Origin: Corallibacter vietnamensis | Lineage (GTDB): Bacteria; Bacteroidota; Bacteroidia; Flavobacteriales; Flavobacteriaceae | Assembly (NCBI RefSeq): GCF_039537875.1 | Contig: NZ_BAABBI010000002.1 | Location: 186,001 to 250,000, forward strand | DNA length: 64,000 nt | Reading direction: 5' to 3' | Shown: positions 8,193 through 18,215 of the stretch, piece by piece | Layout: every line of letters starts with the position of its first letter | Numbering within the stretch: the first letter of the stretch is position 1 | The notes under the pieces: generated by a model | What the model was told of the DNA's origin: nothing | The model's database searches: none | The model's input: the letters and a program-made list of their open reading frames with translations, nothing else | Translations under genes and position numbers: made by a program

Positions 8193-8200
8193 TATCTTTG
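8193..8200 (+). promoter_or_regulatory. Probable -7 box for rimO
   Basis: TATCTTTG fits TAnnTTTG and ends 17 bases before the rimO ATG. The -33 side is weak. Confidence 0.5.
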
Positions 8201-8217
8201 CTGCCTGAATTTTAGAT

Positions 8218-9522
8218 ATGAGAACAAAATCACTTAAAAAAAATAAAATCAATGTTGTAACATTAGGTTGTAGTAAAAATGTTTATGACAGTGAGGTGTT
8301 AATGGGACAGCTTAAAGCTAATGGAAAAGATGTTGCTCATGAAGAAGAAGGTAATGTTGTAGTAATTAATACCTGTGGTTTTATAAACAATGCTAAAGAA
8401 GAAAGCGTGAATACCATTTTAGAGTTCATGCAAAAGAAAGAAGCTGGAGATGTAGATAAGGTTTTCGTTACAGGGTGTTTAAGTGAGCGTTATAAGCCCG
8501 ATTTAGAAAAAGAAATTCCTGATGTAGACCAATATTTTGGAACAACTGAATTGCCTCTTTTGTTAAAAGCTTTAGGTGCTGATTACAAGCATGAATTAAT
8601 AGGTGAACGTTTAACTACAACACCAAAAAACTATGCCTATTTAAAAATTGCTGAAGGCTGCGATAGACCTTGTAGTTTTTGTGCCATACCTTTGATGAGA
8701 GGAAAACACAAAAGTACCCCAATTGAAGAATTGGTTATTGAAGCCGAAAAATTAGCCGCTAGTGGTGTAAAAGAGCTTATACTTATTGCTCAAGACTTAA
8801 CCTATTACGGATTAGATTTATACAAAAAAAGAAACCTAGCAGAGCTTCTTGAAAATCTTGTAAAGGTTGAAGGTATTGAATGGATTCGTTTGCATTATGC
8901 GTTCCCAACAGGATTTCCAATGGATGTGTTAGAGGTTATGAATAGAGAACCAAAAGTATGTAATTACCTAGATATTCCATTACAACACATATCAGATCAT
9001 ATTTTAAAAAGTATGCGTCGCGGAACAACAAAAGCTAAAACAACAAACTTGATACAAGACTTTAGAAAAGCTGTTCCTAATATGACTATCCGTACAACAC
9101 TTATTGTTGGCTATCCAGGAGAAACTGAAGAAGATTTTCAGGAATTAAAGCAATGGGTGAAAGATATGCGTTTTGAGCGTTTAGGTTGCTTTACATATTC
9201 TCATGAAGAAAACACACACGCTTTCAATTTAGAGGATGATGTGCCTGAAGACGTGAAACAAGAACGGGCAAATGAGATTATGGAAATTCAATCTCAAATT
9301 TCTTGGGAACTAAACCAAGAAAAAATAGGTCAAGAGCTAAAAGTTGTTATTGATAGAAAAGAAGGAAATTATTTTGTAGGTCGTACAGAGTTTGACTCAC
9401 CTGATGTTGATAATGAAGTGTTGATAGATGCTTCAAAAGTATATTTAAAAACAGGAGATTTTACAACAGTTACTATTGTTGATGCAGCAGATTTTGATTT
9501 ATATGCTGAAGTTGTAAATTAA
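8218..9522 (+). CDS. rimO: Ribosomal protein S12 methylthiotransferase RimO
   Basis: 434-residue radical-SAM methylthiotransferase that modifies Asp88 of ribosomal protein uS12. An N-terminal UPF0004 domain (NVVTLGCSKNVYDSEVLMGQL, with further cysteines in INTCGF and VTGCLS) holds one iron-sulfur cluster. The radical-SAM cluster is bound by Cys148, Cys152 and Cys155 in GCDRPCSFC. The C-terminal TRAM domain covers about 370-434. The SKNVYDSE form distinguishes RimO from MiaB. Normal length; single gene with its own terminator. Confidence 0.95.
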   Translation: MRTKSLKKNKINVVTLGCSKNVYDSEVLMGQLKANGKDVAHEEEGNVVVINTCGFINNAKEESVNTILEFMQKKEAGDVDKVFVTGCLSERYKPDLEKEIPDVDQYFGTTELPLLLKALGADYKHELIGERLTTTPKNYAYLKIAEGCDRPCSFCAIPLMRGKHKSTPIEELVIEAEKLAASGVKELILIAQDLTYYGLDLYKKRNLAELLENLVKVEGIEWIRLHYAFPTGFPMDVLEVMNREPKVCNYLDIPLQHISDHILKSMRRGTTKAKTTNLIQDFRKAVPNMTIRTTLIVGYPGETEEDFQELKQWVKDMRFERLGCFTYSHEENTHAFNLEDDVPEDVKQERANEIMEIQSQISWELNQEKIGQELKVVIDRKEGNYFVGRTEFDSPDVDNEVLIDASKVYLKTGDFTTVTIVDAADFDLYAEVVN

Positions 9523-9548
9523 TAAAACAATATAATTTATATATCAAA

Positions 9549-9577
9549 AGGCAAGCTAATTAGCTTGCCTTTTTTTA
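9549..9577 (+). terminator. Terminator after rimO
   Basis: Near-perfect hairpin AGGCAAGCTA / TAGCTTGCCT (9549-9558, 9561-9570) followed by a T run. The A-rich left flank may also let it act on the convergent gene. Confidence 0.9.
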
Positions 9578-9597
9578 TTAAAAAGAAGATAATGTAA

Positions 9598-10887
9598 TTA
9601 ATTTTTTGCTAGCTGTTTATTAATTTTTTTAATAGCAGATTCTATAGATTTTTCAGGTTCTATAATGTTGTATTCACCCCAAAATTGTGGGTCAGAAAAA
9701 CCAGAAGCCTCATCGCTTAAAATCATTGAAGGTTTAAAACTTTCTTGATAGCTTAATACTTTACTGTTATTATCTTGCCAGTCTGTTATAGCCATTTCGC
9801 TATTTAGGGTGTAATTACTATTAAACAATTTACCTTTCCAGTTGACCTTAAAAGCTAATTGTATGTTGCTATAACGGTAATGCCACTTACCGTTTTGAGT
9901 TTTGTAATCAACACGATATGCAGCTTCAATAGGAAGCACTCTTACTTTGTTAGGTTTTTTCTTTATAAAAAGTTTACTAGCTGCTTCAGCATCAGTGACA
10001 TTTAAGTTGTAAATGGCGCTAATTAATGCATAGTTTTCAGTATCAATATATAATTTCCCAAAGTACAACGGAGATTGTATTTGTGGTTTTTGTTTAAAGT
10101 TCACAACATATACTTTCCTATTATCTATTTGTGTAGAGTTTTCAAAATTAAAATCATAATTGCTTAAATTATCTTCATTAAATATAAACTGATTGTATTT
10201 AATCATATCTACATAAAGCGTGCTAAATGGTCCTCCTTGAAGTTTTAACGCTATAGTGTCTAATTTTGTGTAATCGGTATTTTTTCTAGCTTTTATCAAT
10301 CTTACTTTGTCGCCTTTTCTAGATTGGTAAGACTGTTTATAAATCTCTACAACAGCTTCAGATAGCGAGGCATTTTTGTTACGTTTTTTTATGGTTTCCC
10401 TATAAAAACCAGTCATGATTTTTTGCTCATTAATGTAGTTTTCGCCTTTGCGCTTTAATGTAGCTTCAACTAGAGATAGAGCACTTTCAGGAGCTGTTAA
10501 ATTCACCTCGGTTAAACTAGTAACATTAGGTTGTAAATGTATTTTAGGATGATTTGTTAAATCAGAAATTTTAATTTTCTGTTCAGAATATCCCAAAAAA
10601 GAAAATGAAACCGTTGCGTTAAGTAAGTTGTCAGGAATTTTAAGCAAAAACTCGCCTTCAGTATTCGTTATTGTGCTAATATTTGTGTCAATAACACTAA
10701 TATCAGCAAAAGTAAGCGGTGTTTTTGTTTGCGCATCATAAACTGTTCCTTTGAAAGCTTTGTAGGAATTTAACTGTTGTTGAAAATCAAAAAAAGCATG
10801 CGATTTAAAATTGCTAGTCATTAATAAAAATACTGCAATAAAGGTCAGGATTTGAGGGGAATTGGTTTGTAAGTGTATCGTTTTCAT
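9598..10887 (-). CDS. Carboxypeptidase-like regulatory domain protein, outer-surface
   Basis: 429-residue exported protein. An N-terminal hydrophobic segment (residues about 12-33) acts as signal. Residues 43-125 form a CarboxypepD_reg-like beta-sandwich (FKGTVYDAQTKTPLTFADISV...GYSEQKIKISDL), the domain that also begins many TonB receptors. The rest is mostly beta-strand with no known motif, similar to DUF5686-type and other Bacteroidota surface proteins. There is no TonB plug or barrel. Function unknown; probably a periplasmic or outer-membrane protein. Transcribed alone, away from bshC. Confidence 0.65.
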   Translation of the reverse strand: MKTIHLQTNSPQILTFIAVFLLMTSNFKSHAFFDFQQQLNSYKAFKGTVYDAQTKTPLTFADISVIDTNISTITNTEGEFLLKIPDNLLNATVSFSFLGYSEQKIKISDLTNHPKIHLQPNVTSLTEVNLTAPESALSLVEATLKRKGENYINEQKIMTGFYRETIKKRNKNASLSEAVVEIYKQSYQSRKGDKVRLIKARKNTDYTKLDTIALKLQGGPFSTLYVDMIKYNQFIFNEDNLSNYDFNFENSTQIDNRKVYVVNFKQKPQIQSPLYFGKLYIDTENYALISAIYNLNVTDAEAASKLFIKKKPNKVRVLPIEAAYRVDYKTQNGKWHYRYSNIQLAFKVNWKGKLFNSNYTLNSEMAITDWQDNNSKVLSYQESFKPSMILSDEASGFSDPQFWGEYNIIEPEKSIESAIKKINKQLAKN

Positions 10888-11070
10888 GACACTAAAGATT
10901 TAAGTTTGTCTACCTGAAATCTATTGTTAATATACGCATTTTTTTTGAGATAGTAACGATTCTAATATTTATCTAGTACTTTAATATTAATAATGGTAAA
11001 CTCTTAACGTAATTTTTAGAATCTAAAAAATGGAATAACTGTATATTTACACTTCAATTGAAAAGTAACT

Positions 11071-12675
11071 ATGCCAACAGACTGTATTCCGTTTAGAGAA
11101 ACCAATTATTTCTCTTCTTTAATATGTGACTATTTAGATGAAAACAATAATTTAAAACCTTTTTATAACCGTTTTCCTGAATTAGAAAATTTTAAAGCTC
11201 AAATTGAAGATAAAGCATCTAACTACAAAGCAAGTGTTAGAGAAACATTAGTGGCTGCTTTAGAAAATCAGTATAAAAGTACAGAAGCATCAGCTGAAAC
11301 TTTAAACAATATCAATGCACTAAAGCAGGAGAACACGTTTACGGTAACGACTGGGCATCAATTAAACCTATTTACAGGACCGGCATATTTTTTCTATAAA
11401 ATAATCTCTACAATAAATCTTTGTAATGAGTTAAAGGCAGCATATCCAGAATATAATTTTGTGCCTGTTTACTGGATGGCAAGTGAAGATCATGATTTTG
11501 ATGAGATTAACTTTTTTAATTTTCAAGGTAAAAAAGTACAATGGAACAGAAATGCTTCTGGCGCTGTTGGAGAGTTAAACCTTGAAGGTTTAGATAGTGT
11601 TTTTAGTGCCTTTGCATCAGAACTTAATGCTAGTCAAAACGCAAAAGAATTACAAGAACTTTTCAAAGAAGCTTATCTTGATAATGATAATTTAACCAAT
11701 GCAACGCGCTATCTGGTTAATAAGTTGTTTTCTCAATACGGACTAGTAATTTTAGACGGAAATGATAAAGCTTTAAAGCAATTATTTGTGCCTTATATAA
11801 AAGAAGATTTGTTAAATAAAACAGCTTTTAAGCATGTTACACAAACAAATGAAGCTTTAAATAAACTGTCTGATAGTTACAAAATTCAGGTAAATCCAAG
11901 AGAAATCAACCTGTTTTACATTGTTTCAGGAGTGCGTGAACGTATTGTAGAAATTGATGATACATATACTGTTATAGACACCAATATTACATGGGATAAA
12001 ACATCGCTTTTACAAGAGGTTGAGCAATACCCAGAACGATTTAGCCCTAATGTCGTTATGCGACCGCTATATCAAGAAGTTATTTTACCTAACTTGTGTT
12101 ACATTGGCGGCGGTGGCGAATTAGCATATTGGTTTCAGTTGAAATCAAATTTTGAAACGCAACAAGTTACTTTTCCAATATTGCTTTTAAGAAACTCGGT
12201 GTTACTTATAACTGAAAAACAGCAAGAAAAGTTAGAAAAACTGAATCTTTCAGTTTCCGATTTATTTTTAAAGCAATCAGAATTAAGAACTAAAGTCACA
12301 AAAGCTATTTCTAAAATAGATATTGATTTTTCACCACAAAAAGAACTTCTTAAAAATCAATTTCAAGACCTTTATAAACTAGCCGAAAAAACAGACGCTT
12401 CTTTTTTAGGAGCTGTTGGCGCTCAAGAACGTAAACAAATAAAAGGATTAGAGCATTTAGAAAAACGTTTACTTAAAGCGCAAAAACGCAAGTTACAAGA
12501 TCATTTACTACGCGTAACAGAACTTCAAAACGAATTATTCCCTAATCAAAGTTTACAAGAACGTCAAGCTAATTTTTCCGAATTTTATTTAGAGTTTGGA
12601 AACCAATTAATTTCGCAGTTAGTGTTAAATTTGCAACCTCTAAAAGGCAAATTTACAATACTAAACTTAAAATGA
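11071..12675 (+). CDS. bshC: Bacillithiol biosynthesis cysteine-adding enzyme BshC
   Basis: 534-residue BshC, the last enzyme of bacillithiol synthesis, which joins cysteine to glucosaminyl-malate. Diagnostic stretches are TGHQLNLFTGPAYFFYKIIST, PVYWMASEDHDFDEINFF, NPREINLFY and PNLCYIGGGGELAYW. A coiled-coil segment is expected near 400-490, as in the family. bshA and bshB are not in the window, which is normal because the genes are often scattered. It implies that bacillithiol is the low-molecular-weight thiol of this organism. The PLP decarboxylase begins 3 bases after its stop. Confidence 0.93.
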   Translation: MPTDCIPFRETNYFSSLICDYLDENNNLKPFYNRFPELENFKAQIEDKASNYKASVRETLVAALENQYKSTEASAETLNNINALKQENTFTVTTGHQLNLFTGPAYFFYKIISTINLCNELKAAYPEYNFVPVYWMASEDHDFDEINFFNFQGKKVQWNRNASGAVGELNLEGLDSVFSAFASELNASQNAKELQELFKEAYLDNDNLTNATRYLVNKLFSQYGLVILDGNDKALKQLFVPYIKEDLLNKTAFKHVTQTNEALNKLSDSYKIQVNPREINLFYIVSGVRERIVEIDDTYTVIDTNITWDKTSLLQEVEQYPERFSPNVVMRPLYQEVILPNLCYIGGGGELAYWFQLKSNFETQQVTFPILLLRNSVLLITEKQQEKLEKLNLSVSDLFLKQSELRTKVTKAISKIDIDFSPQKELLKNQFQDLYKLAEKTDASFLGAVGAQERKQIKGLEHLEKRLLKAQKRKLQDHLLRVTELQNELFPNQSLQERQANFSEFYLEFGNQLISQLVLNLQPLKGKFTILNLK

Positions 12676-12678
12676 TTC

Positions 12679-14049
12679 ATGCATAAAATTGATATTGAGC
12701 TTATTGAAATGACACTAGATGTCATGAAATATGCTATTGGTAGAATTTCAGCAACAGAACACGATATAGGAAAACCCAAAAAAGCTGAAGAGCTAAAAGC
12801 TATTGTTGGCGAAACGGTAACAGCAAAAGGCGTTGGAGGCGAATATGCTTTTAATCTTTGGAAAGAACACTTATCAAAAGCCAATGTTCCTGTAGATCAT
12901 CCTAGAAATTTAGCATTCGTTCCTGCGTCTCCAACAAGAGCAGCAATTATGTTTGATTTAGTAACATCAGCCTCAAGTATTCATGGTGCTTACTGGATGG
13001 AAGGTGCTGGTGGTATTTTTTGCGAAAACGAAGCCATGTCTTGGATTGTTTCTTTAACAGGTTTGCCTGAAGGTGCTTTTGGAGTATTTACAAGTGGTGG
13101 AACAGCAGCTAATTTATCAGCTATAGTAACAGCAAGAGAATATTGGAGAAGAGATGAAACTTATAAACGAGAAAAAGGCTTAATCATAACATCAATAGGT
13201 GCGCACTCTTCTATAAAAGCTATGGCAAAAGTAGCCGATGTTGATATTTTATTGGTTGATTCTGAAGAAGAATTAAAAGGCGATGCTTTAAGAAAAACTA
13301 TTGATGCACTTAATTTTCATCAGCGTAAAAGGTTATTTGCTGTTGTAGCAACAGGAGGAACTACCAATGCTGGAATTATTGATGATTTAGAAGGAATAGC
13401 AAATGTATGTGAGCAAGAAAACTTATGGTTTCATGTAGATGCAGCCTATGGAGGTGGCGCTTTAGCAGCAGACTCTGTAAGACATTTGTTTCGTGGTATT
13501 GAACGAGCAGATAGTATAACCATAGACCCACATAAGTGGATGTTTTCACCTTATGATTGTGGCGCTGTGATTTATAAAAATCCAGAACTGGCAAAAGAGG
13601 CACATTCTCAACAAGGATCTTACCTTGATATTTTTAAAGATGAAGGTGCTCACGGATTTAATCCAACCGACTATCAAATACAATTAACGCGTCGTGTTCG
13701 TGGTTTACCTCTTTGGTTTTCTTTAGCAACTCACGGAACAGACAGATATAAACAAGCTGTAGAAAGAGGTCTTGAATTAGCACAAATAGCAGGTAGTATG
13801 ATAGAAAATAATCCGCATGTTGAACTCGTGAGAGAACCAAGTTTATCATGTGTGTTATTTAGAAGAATAGGATGGAATCCTGAAGATTATACTAATTGGA
13901 CATACGAAAACCACAAAAAAGGTTTCGCGCTTGTAACGCCTACAAAATGGAAAAATGGTGATAGTTTTGAAACAGTATCTAGATTTTGCTTTATAAATCC
14001 TGATACTACCGAAAAAGATATAGCCATGATATTAGATTCAATGGCATAA
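12679..14049 (+). CDS. Group II PLP-dependent decarboxylase
   Basis: 456-residue pyridoxal-phosphate enzyme of the aromatic/glutamate decarboxylase (AADC-like) fold. Signatures are TSGGTAANLSAIVTAREYWRR (cofactor phosphate), FHVDAAYGGGAL (Asp that holds the pyridine nitrogen) and SITIDPHKWMFSPYDCGA, with the Schiff-base Lys286. The family decarboxylates acidic or aromatic amino acids or diaminobutyrate, and the substrate cannot be read here. Spacing of 3 bases behind bshC suggests co-transcription, but no metabolic link between the two is established. Confidence 0.88.
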   Translation: MHKIDIELIEMTLDVMKYAIGRISATEHDIGKPKKAEELKAIVGETVTAKGVGGEYAFNLWKEHLSKANVPVDHPRNLAFVPASPTRAAIMFDLVTSASSIHGAYWMEGAGGIFCENEAMSWIVSLTGLPEGAFGVFTSGGTAANLSAIVTAREYWRRDETYKREKGLIITSIGAHSSIKAMAKVADVDILLVDSEEELKGDALRKTIDALNFHQRKRLFAVVATGGTTNAGIIDDLEGIANVCEQENLWFHVDAAYGGGALAADSVRHLFRGIERADSITIDPHKWMFSPYDCGAVIYKNPELAKEAHSQQGSYLDIFKDEGAHGFNPTDYQIQLTRRVRGLPLWFSLATHGTDRYKQAVERGLELAQIAGSMIENNPHVELVREPSLSCVLFRRIGWNPEDYTNWTYENHKKGFALVTPTKWKNGDSFETVSRFCFINPDTTEKDIAMILDSMA

Positions 14050-14099
14050 AAAATAGAAAAAAAATAGGAGACTAAAAAGGTCAATAGAAAATCAATTAC

Positions 14100-14107
14100 T
14101 ATTTTTG
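14100..14107 (+). promoter_or_regulatory. Possible -7 box immediately before guaA
   Basis: TATTTTTG fits TAnnTTTG but ends only 3 bases before the ATG at 14111. If used, the transcript would be nearly leaderless. Confidence 0.35.
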
Positions 14108-14110
14108 CGC

Positions 14111-15643
14111 ATGCAACACAACAACGTACTTATATTAGATTTCGGTTCGCAATACACACAGCTTATTGCCCGAAGAGTGAGAGAACTTAACATTTATTGT
14201 GAGATTCATCCATTCAACAAGATTCCAAACAATTTAGAAACCTATAAAGCGGTGATCTTATCGGGAAGTCCAAACTCGGTAAGAGGAGAAGATGTTTTAC
14301 ATCCAGACTTATCACAAATACGTGGTAAAAAACCTTTGCTAGCTGTATGTTATGGTGCGCAATATCTTGCTCATTTTTCAGGAGGAGAAGTAGCGCCATC
14401 AAACACAAGAGAATATGGTCGAGCAAATTTATCTTACGTAAAGGAAGATGCTTTTTTTAGTGGGATTTCTAAAGGAAGTCAAGTGTGGATGAGCCATAGT
14501 GATACTATAAAAAAGTTACCAGAAAATGGTGTTTTACTAGCTAGTACACATGATGTAGAGAATGCAGCTTATAAAATAGAAGGTGAACAAACTTATGCTA
14601 TTCAGTTTCATCCAGAAGTATATCATTCAACAGACGGAAAACAATTGTTAGAGAGCTTTTTAGTTCACATAGCAGAAGTAAATCAAGATTGGACACCGCA
14701 ATCTTTTGTTGAAGAAACTGTAGCAGATTTACAAGCACAATTAGGAAATGATAAAGTTGTTCTAGGATTATCTGGTGGTGTAGACTCTTCTGTAGCAGCT
14801 ATGCTATTACATAAAGCCATAGGTGAAAATTTATATTGCATTTTTGTAAACAATGGCTTGCTACGAAAAAATGAATTTACTGATGTATTAGAACAATACA
14901 AAGGTATGGGCCTAAATGTAAAAGGTGTAGACGCTTCGGCACGCTTTTTGGATGCATTAGCAGGATTGAGCGACCCAGAGCAAAAAAGAAAAGCTATTGG
15001 TCGTGTATTTATAGAGGTGTTTGATGATGAAGCTCATGAAATTTCAGATGTAAAATGGTTAGCTCAAGGTACAATCTATCCTGATGTTATAGAAAGTGTT
15101 TCTGCAACAGGCGGACCAAGTGCAACAATAAAAAGTCATCATAATGTTGGTGGTTTGCCAGATTTTATGAAACTTAAAATTGTAGAGCCACTTAAAGCCT
15201 TATTTAAAGATGAAGTACGTCGTGTAGGAGCTTCTATGGATATGGATAAAAACCTATTAGGACGTCATCCATTTCCAGGTCCAGGATTGGCAATAAGGAT
15301 TTTAGGAGATATAACTGCTGAAAAAGTTCGTATCTTACAAGAAGTTGATGCTGTATTTATTGGTAACTTAAAAAAATGGGGATTATATGACGCTGTTTGG
15401 CAAGCAGGCGCTATTCTTTTACCAGTAAACAGTGTTGGTGTTATGGGAGATGAGCGTACTTATGAAAAATGTGTCGCTTTAAGAGCTGTAGAAAGCACTG
15501 ATGGTATGACAGCAGATTGGGTAAATTTACCTTATGAGTTTTTACAAAAAACCTCAAATGAAATAATAAACAAAGTAAAAGGCGTTAATAGAGTAGTATA
15601 CGATATTAGTTCAAAACCACCAGCAACAATAGAGTGGGAATAA
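14111..15643 (+). CDS. guaA: GMP synthase (glutamine-hydrolysing)
   Basis: 510-residue GMP synthase that aminates XMP to GMP. The N-terminal class I glutamine amidotransferase domain has nucleophile Cys80 (AVCYGAQYLA) and the His-x-Glu pair in QFHPEVYHS. The ATP pyrophosphatase domain has the P-loop LGLSGGVDSSVAAML. The C-terminal dimerisation domain ends in the canonical KPPATIEWE. The start MQHNNVLILDFGSQYTQ at 14111 is standard; the TTG two codons upstream is not needed. Confidence 0.97.
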   Translation: MQHNNVLILDFGSQYTQLIARRVRELNIYCEIHPFNKIPNNLETYKAVILSGSPNSVRGEDVLHPDLSQIRGKKPLLAVCYGAQYLAHFSGGEVAPSNTREYGRANLSYVKEDAFFSGISKGSQVWMSHSDTIKKLPENGVLLASTHDVENAAYKIEGEQTYAIQFHPEVYHSTDGKQLLESFLVHIAEVNQDWTPQSFVEETVADLQAQLGNDKVVLGLSGGVDSSVAAMLLHKAIGENLYCIFVNNGLLRKNEFTDVLEQYKGMGLNVKGVDASARFLDALAGLSDPEQKRKAIGRVFIEVFDDEAHEISDVKWLAQGTIYPDVIESVSATGGPSATIKSHHNVGGLPDFMKLKIVEPLKALFKDEVRRVGASMDMDKNLLGRHPFPGPGLAIRILGDITAEKVRILQEVDAVFIGNLKKWGLYDAVWQAGAILLPVNSVGVMGDERTYEKCVALRAVESTDGMTADWVNLPYEFLQKTSNEIINKVKGVNRVVYDISSKPPATIEWE

Positions 15644-15720
15644 AAGTGACATTGTTGTCATCTAATTGATGATTTATAGCGTATATAAAACGCTACTTGT
15701 ATAAATAAAACACAGTATAA

Positions 15721-17643
15721 ATGAAACAGTTTCTTTATCTAATCTTCTTTTTTTTAATATTTAGTTGTGGTACAGCGTCTCAAGCTCAAAACTATAAGAC
15801 ACACAAAATAAAACAAGGAGAAACCATTGAAAGTATTGCTAAAATTTATAGTGTAACACCATTTGATATTTATACATTAAATCCAGATGCAAAAAACGGA
15901 TTAAAACGTAATGATGTACTCATAATTCCAAATTCTAAAATAGCAAATACTGAAGCACCTCAAGCGGTTATAGAGAAAGAGTTAGTTGGTTTTAAAGAGC
16001 ACAAAGTAAAACGAAAGGAAACGTTATATAGTTTATCAAAAATGTATGATGTTGCTCAAGAGGACATAAAAAAGCATAATACATTTTTGTATGCCAATAA
16101 TTTAAGAAAAGGCGATGAGCTAAAGATTCCTGTTTATAAAAAAGTGCTTACTGTAAACGAGCCAAAGGCAACAACAAAAGATTATACTGTTTTACCAAAA
16201 GAAGGAAAATGGCGTATAGCTTATAAATATGGAATAACGGTTACCGAGCTTGAAGCAATAAACCCAGGCATGAATGAGGTGCTAAAAGAAGGTGAAGTTA
16301 TACAAGTGCCTAATTTAGAAAAAGAAGCCGAAAAGCCTATTGACGATAGGTATTCGTATTACAAAGTTTTACCTAGGGAAGGTTTTTTTAGATTAAAACT
16401 AAAATTAGGATTAGAACAAGAAGAGTTAGAAGCTTTAAATCCAGAACTTAAAGAAGGAGGATTGAAAGTAGGAATGATTCTAAAAGTACCATATCAGGCA
16501 GCGTCATCAGAAGAAGCAGAAGCAGAAGCAAGTTCAGACTTAACGCAAAGTATTACCAATTCTGATACAAAGCATATAGCAGTAATGCTTCCTTTTAAAC
16601 TAAACTTGGTTGATACAGATTCTATTTTAGATACCAAAAAGCTTATAAATACCAATCCTTTTTTAAATAAGTCATTAGACTTTCATTCTGGAGTGTTAGT
16701 AGCTTTAGACTCACTTAAAAAAATGGGTGTTTCTCTTAAGGTAGATGTATATGATACAAAAAATCAATTAAGTGAAATTTCAAGTATTTTAAGAAACAAT
16801 GATTTTGAAAATGTCAATGCTGTTATAGGACCTTTTATGCCTAATAATATTGAGAAAGTTTCTACCGAGTTAAAACGTTACAACATTCCTGTTATTTCAC
16901 CAATAACAAAAAACGTAACACTTACAGAAAATGTGTTTCAATCAAGGCCATCAGAAGATCTTTTAACAGAAAAAATTGTAAATTATGTTGAGTCAGATTC
17001 TACAATTACAAAAGTCATCATAATTGCAGATCATGATAATACCAAAGTTAGTAACGATTTAAAAAGTAAATTTTACGCAGCTTCACAGGTTTACTCAAGA
17101 AAAGACAAAGAAGGTAAAGATGCTCACTATATATTAGATGACGATATTAAACACTTATTAAAACCAGGAAAAAACGTGGTGTTTTTAGAAACGAGTCATG
17201 CTGGGTTTATATCAACAGTAACTAGTAAGCTAAATGCTTATATTACTGATGACGTGAAAATTATTTTGGCAACAACAAATATGAATGATGCCTTTGAGGA
17301 TGATGAAGTTTCTAACTATCATTTATCAAACTTGCAGTTTCATTTTCCTACCATTTCAAAAATGTATAATGAAGATGATAACAATAGCTTTGCTAAAAAC
17401 TATGAAAATCGTTTTGGTGTAAGTCCAAATAAACTGGCAGTTCGTGGTTTTGACTTAACTATGGATGTTGTTTTACGTTTATCTTCTTCTGAAGATTTAT
17501 ACACATCTGTAAACGATACGCCTTTAACTTCCTATGTAGAAAATAAATTTGCTTACAAAAAGAAACTGTTTGGTGGTTATTATAACAACACCGTTTACCT
17601 TGTAAAATATAATGACTTAAAAATCGTTGAAATAGAAGATTAA
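15721..17643 (+). CDS. LysM-repeat lipoprotein with periplasmic-binding-like domain
   Basis: 640-residue exported lipoprotein (signal ending FSCGTASQAQ, lipid Cys17). Up to four LysM-like units follow near residues 25-71, 92-138, 153-199 and 210-257, with HKIKQGETIESIAKIYSVTPFDIYTLNP and HKVKRKETLYSLSKMYDV as the clearest. LysM binds peptidoglycan glycan chains. From about 280 to 640 the sequence resembles type 1 periplasmic-binding (ABC leucine-binding-like) folds: HIAVMLPFKLN, VNAVIGPFMPNNI, VFQSRPSEDL. This arrangement is widespread in flavobacteria and probably links envelope and cell wall, but its exact job is unknown. Followed by a DUF922 gene at 27 bases. Confidence 0.85.
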   Translation: MKQFLYLIFFFLIFSCGTASQAQNYKTHKIKQGETIESIAKIYSVTPFDIYTLNPDAKNGLKRNDVLIIPNSKIANTEAPQAVIEKELVGFKEHKVKRKETLYSLSKMYDVAQEDIKKHNTFLYANNLRKGDELKIPVYKKVLTVNEPKATTKDYTVLPKEGKWRIAYKYGITVTELEAINPGMNEVLKEGEVIQVPNLEKEAEKPIDDRYSYYKVLPREGFFRLKLKLGLEQEELEALNPELKEGGLKVGMILKVPYQAASSEEAEAEASSDLTQSITNSDTKHIAVMLPFKLNLVDTDSILDTKKLINTNPFLNKSLDFHSGVLVALDSLKKMGVSLKVDVYDTKNQLSEISSILRNNDFENVNAVIGPFMPNNIEKVSTELKRYNIPVISPITKNVTLTENVFQSRPSEDLLTEKIVNYVESDSTITKVIIIADHDNTKVSNDLKSKFYAASQVYSRKDKEGKDAHYILDDDIKHLLKPGKNVVFLETSHAGFISTVTSKLNAYITDDVKIILATTNMNDAFEDDEVSNYHLSNLQFHFPTISKMYNEDDNNSFAKNYENRFGVSPNKLAVRGFDLTMDVVLRLSSSEDLYTSVNDTPLTSYVENKFAYKKKLFGGYYNNTVYLVKYNDLKIVEIED

Positions 17644-17670
17644 TCAACGTTTTTTGATGACTTAAAACAG

Positions 17671-18210
17671 GTGAAAAAAATACTATTTTATACAATATGC
17701 CTTATTATATCAGGGCTACAAGCACAAGATGTAACAATTCCTTGGAGTAGTTCTTATAAGCTATCATGGAACGATTTTAAAGGTCCAATAGATGAAAATT
17801 CTGAAGCAGTAGCTACAACAGCATCAGGAATAACATTTGGTTATTCATTAAAAATGAAAGGGCAGTCTGTAGAAGGATTTACAACAACAGTAAAGACATA
17901 TTTTTATCCAGAAAAATCTTGGTACAAACCTAATCAGGTTGATGAAAATGTTTTGGCGCATGAACAGTTTCACTTTAATATTACCGAATTATTTGCACGT
18001 AAATTCAGAAAAAAAATAGCAGAACTTAAAGTGTCTAACACAATTAAGGAATCACTTAATACTTTGCATAAACGTATAAATAAAGACCTTGCAGCTATGC
18101 AAAAGCGCTATGATGCAGAAACAAATTATTCAATAAACAAAGCGTTACAAAACAAGTGGCAGTTATTTATTGCCGAAGAGTTAAATAGGCTAAAACCTTA
18201 TTCACACTAG
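17671..18210 (+). CDS. DUF922-type putative secreted metalloprotease
   Basis: 179-residue protein with a signal peptide (LFYTICLIISGLQAQ) and a DUF922-like region. An HExxH motif is present as His97-Glu98-Gln-Phe-His101 (AHEQFHFNITELFARK), which suggests a zinc-dependent peptidase. The start is a GTG at 17671, chosen because it begins the signal peptide and no ATG lies nearby. Likely co-transcribed with the LysM protein upstream and the DUF3820 gene 5 bases downstream. Substrate unknown. Confidence 0.75.
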   Translation: MKKILFYTICLIISGLQAQDVTIPWSSSYKLSWNDFKGPIDENSEAVATTASGITFGYSLKMKGQSVEGFTTTVKTYFYPEKSWYKPNQVDENVLAHEQFHFNITELFARKFRKKIAELKVSNTIKESLNTLHKRINKDLAAMQKRYDAETNYSINKALQNKWQLFIAEELNRLKPYSH

Positions 18211-18215
18211 CCATA

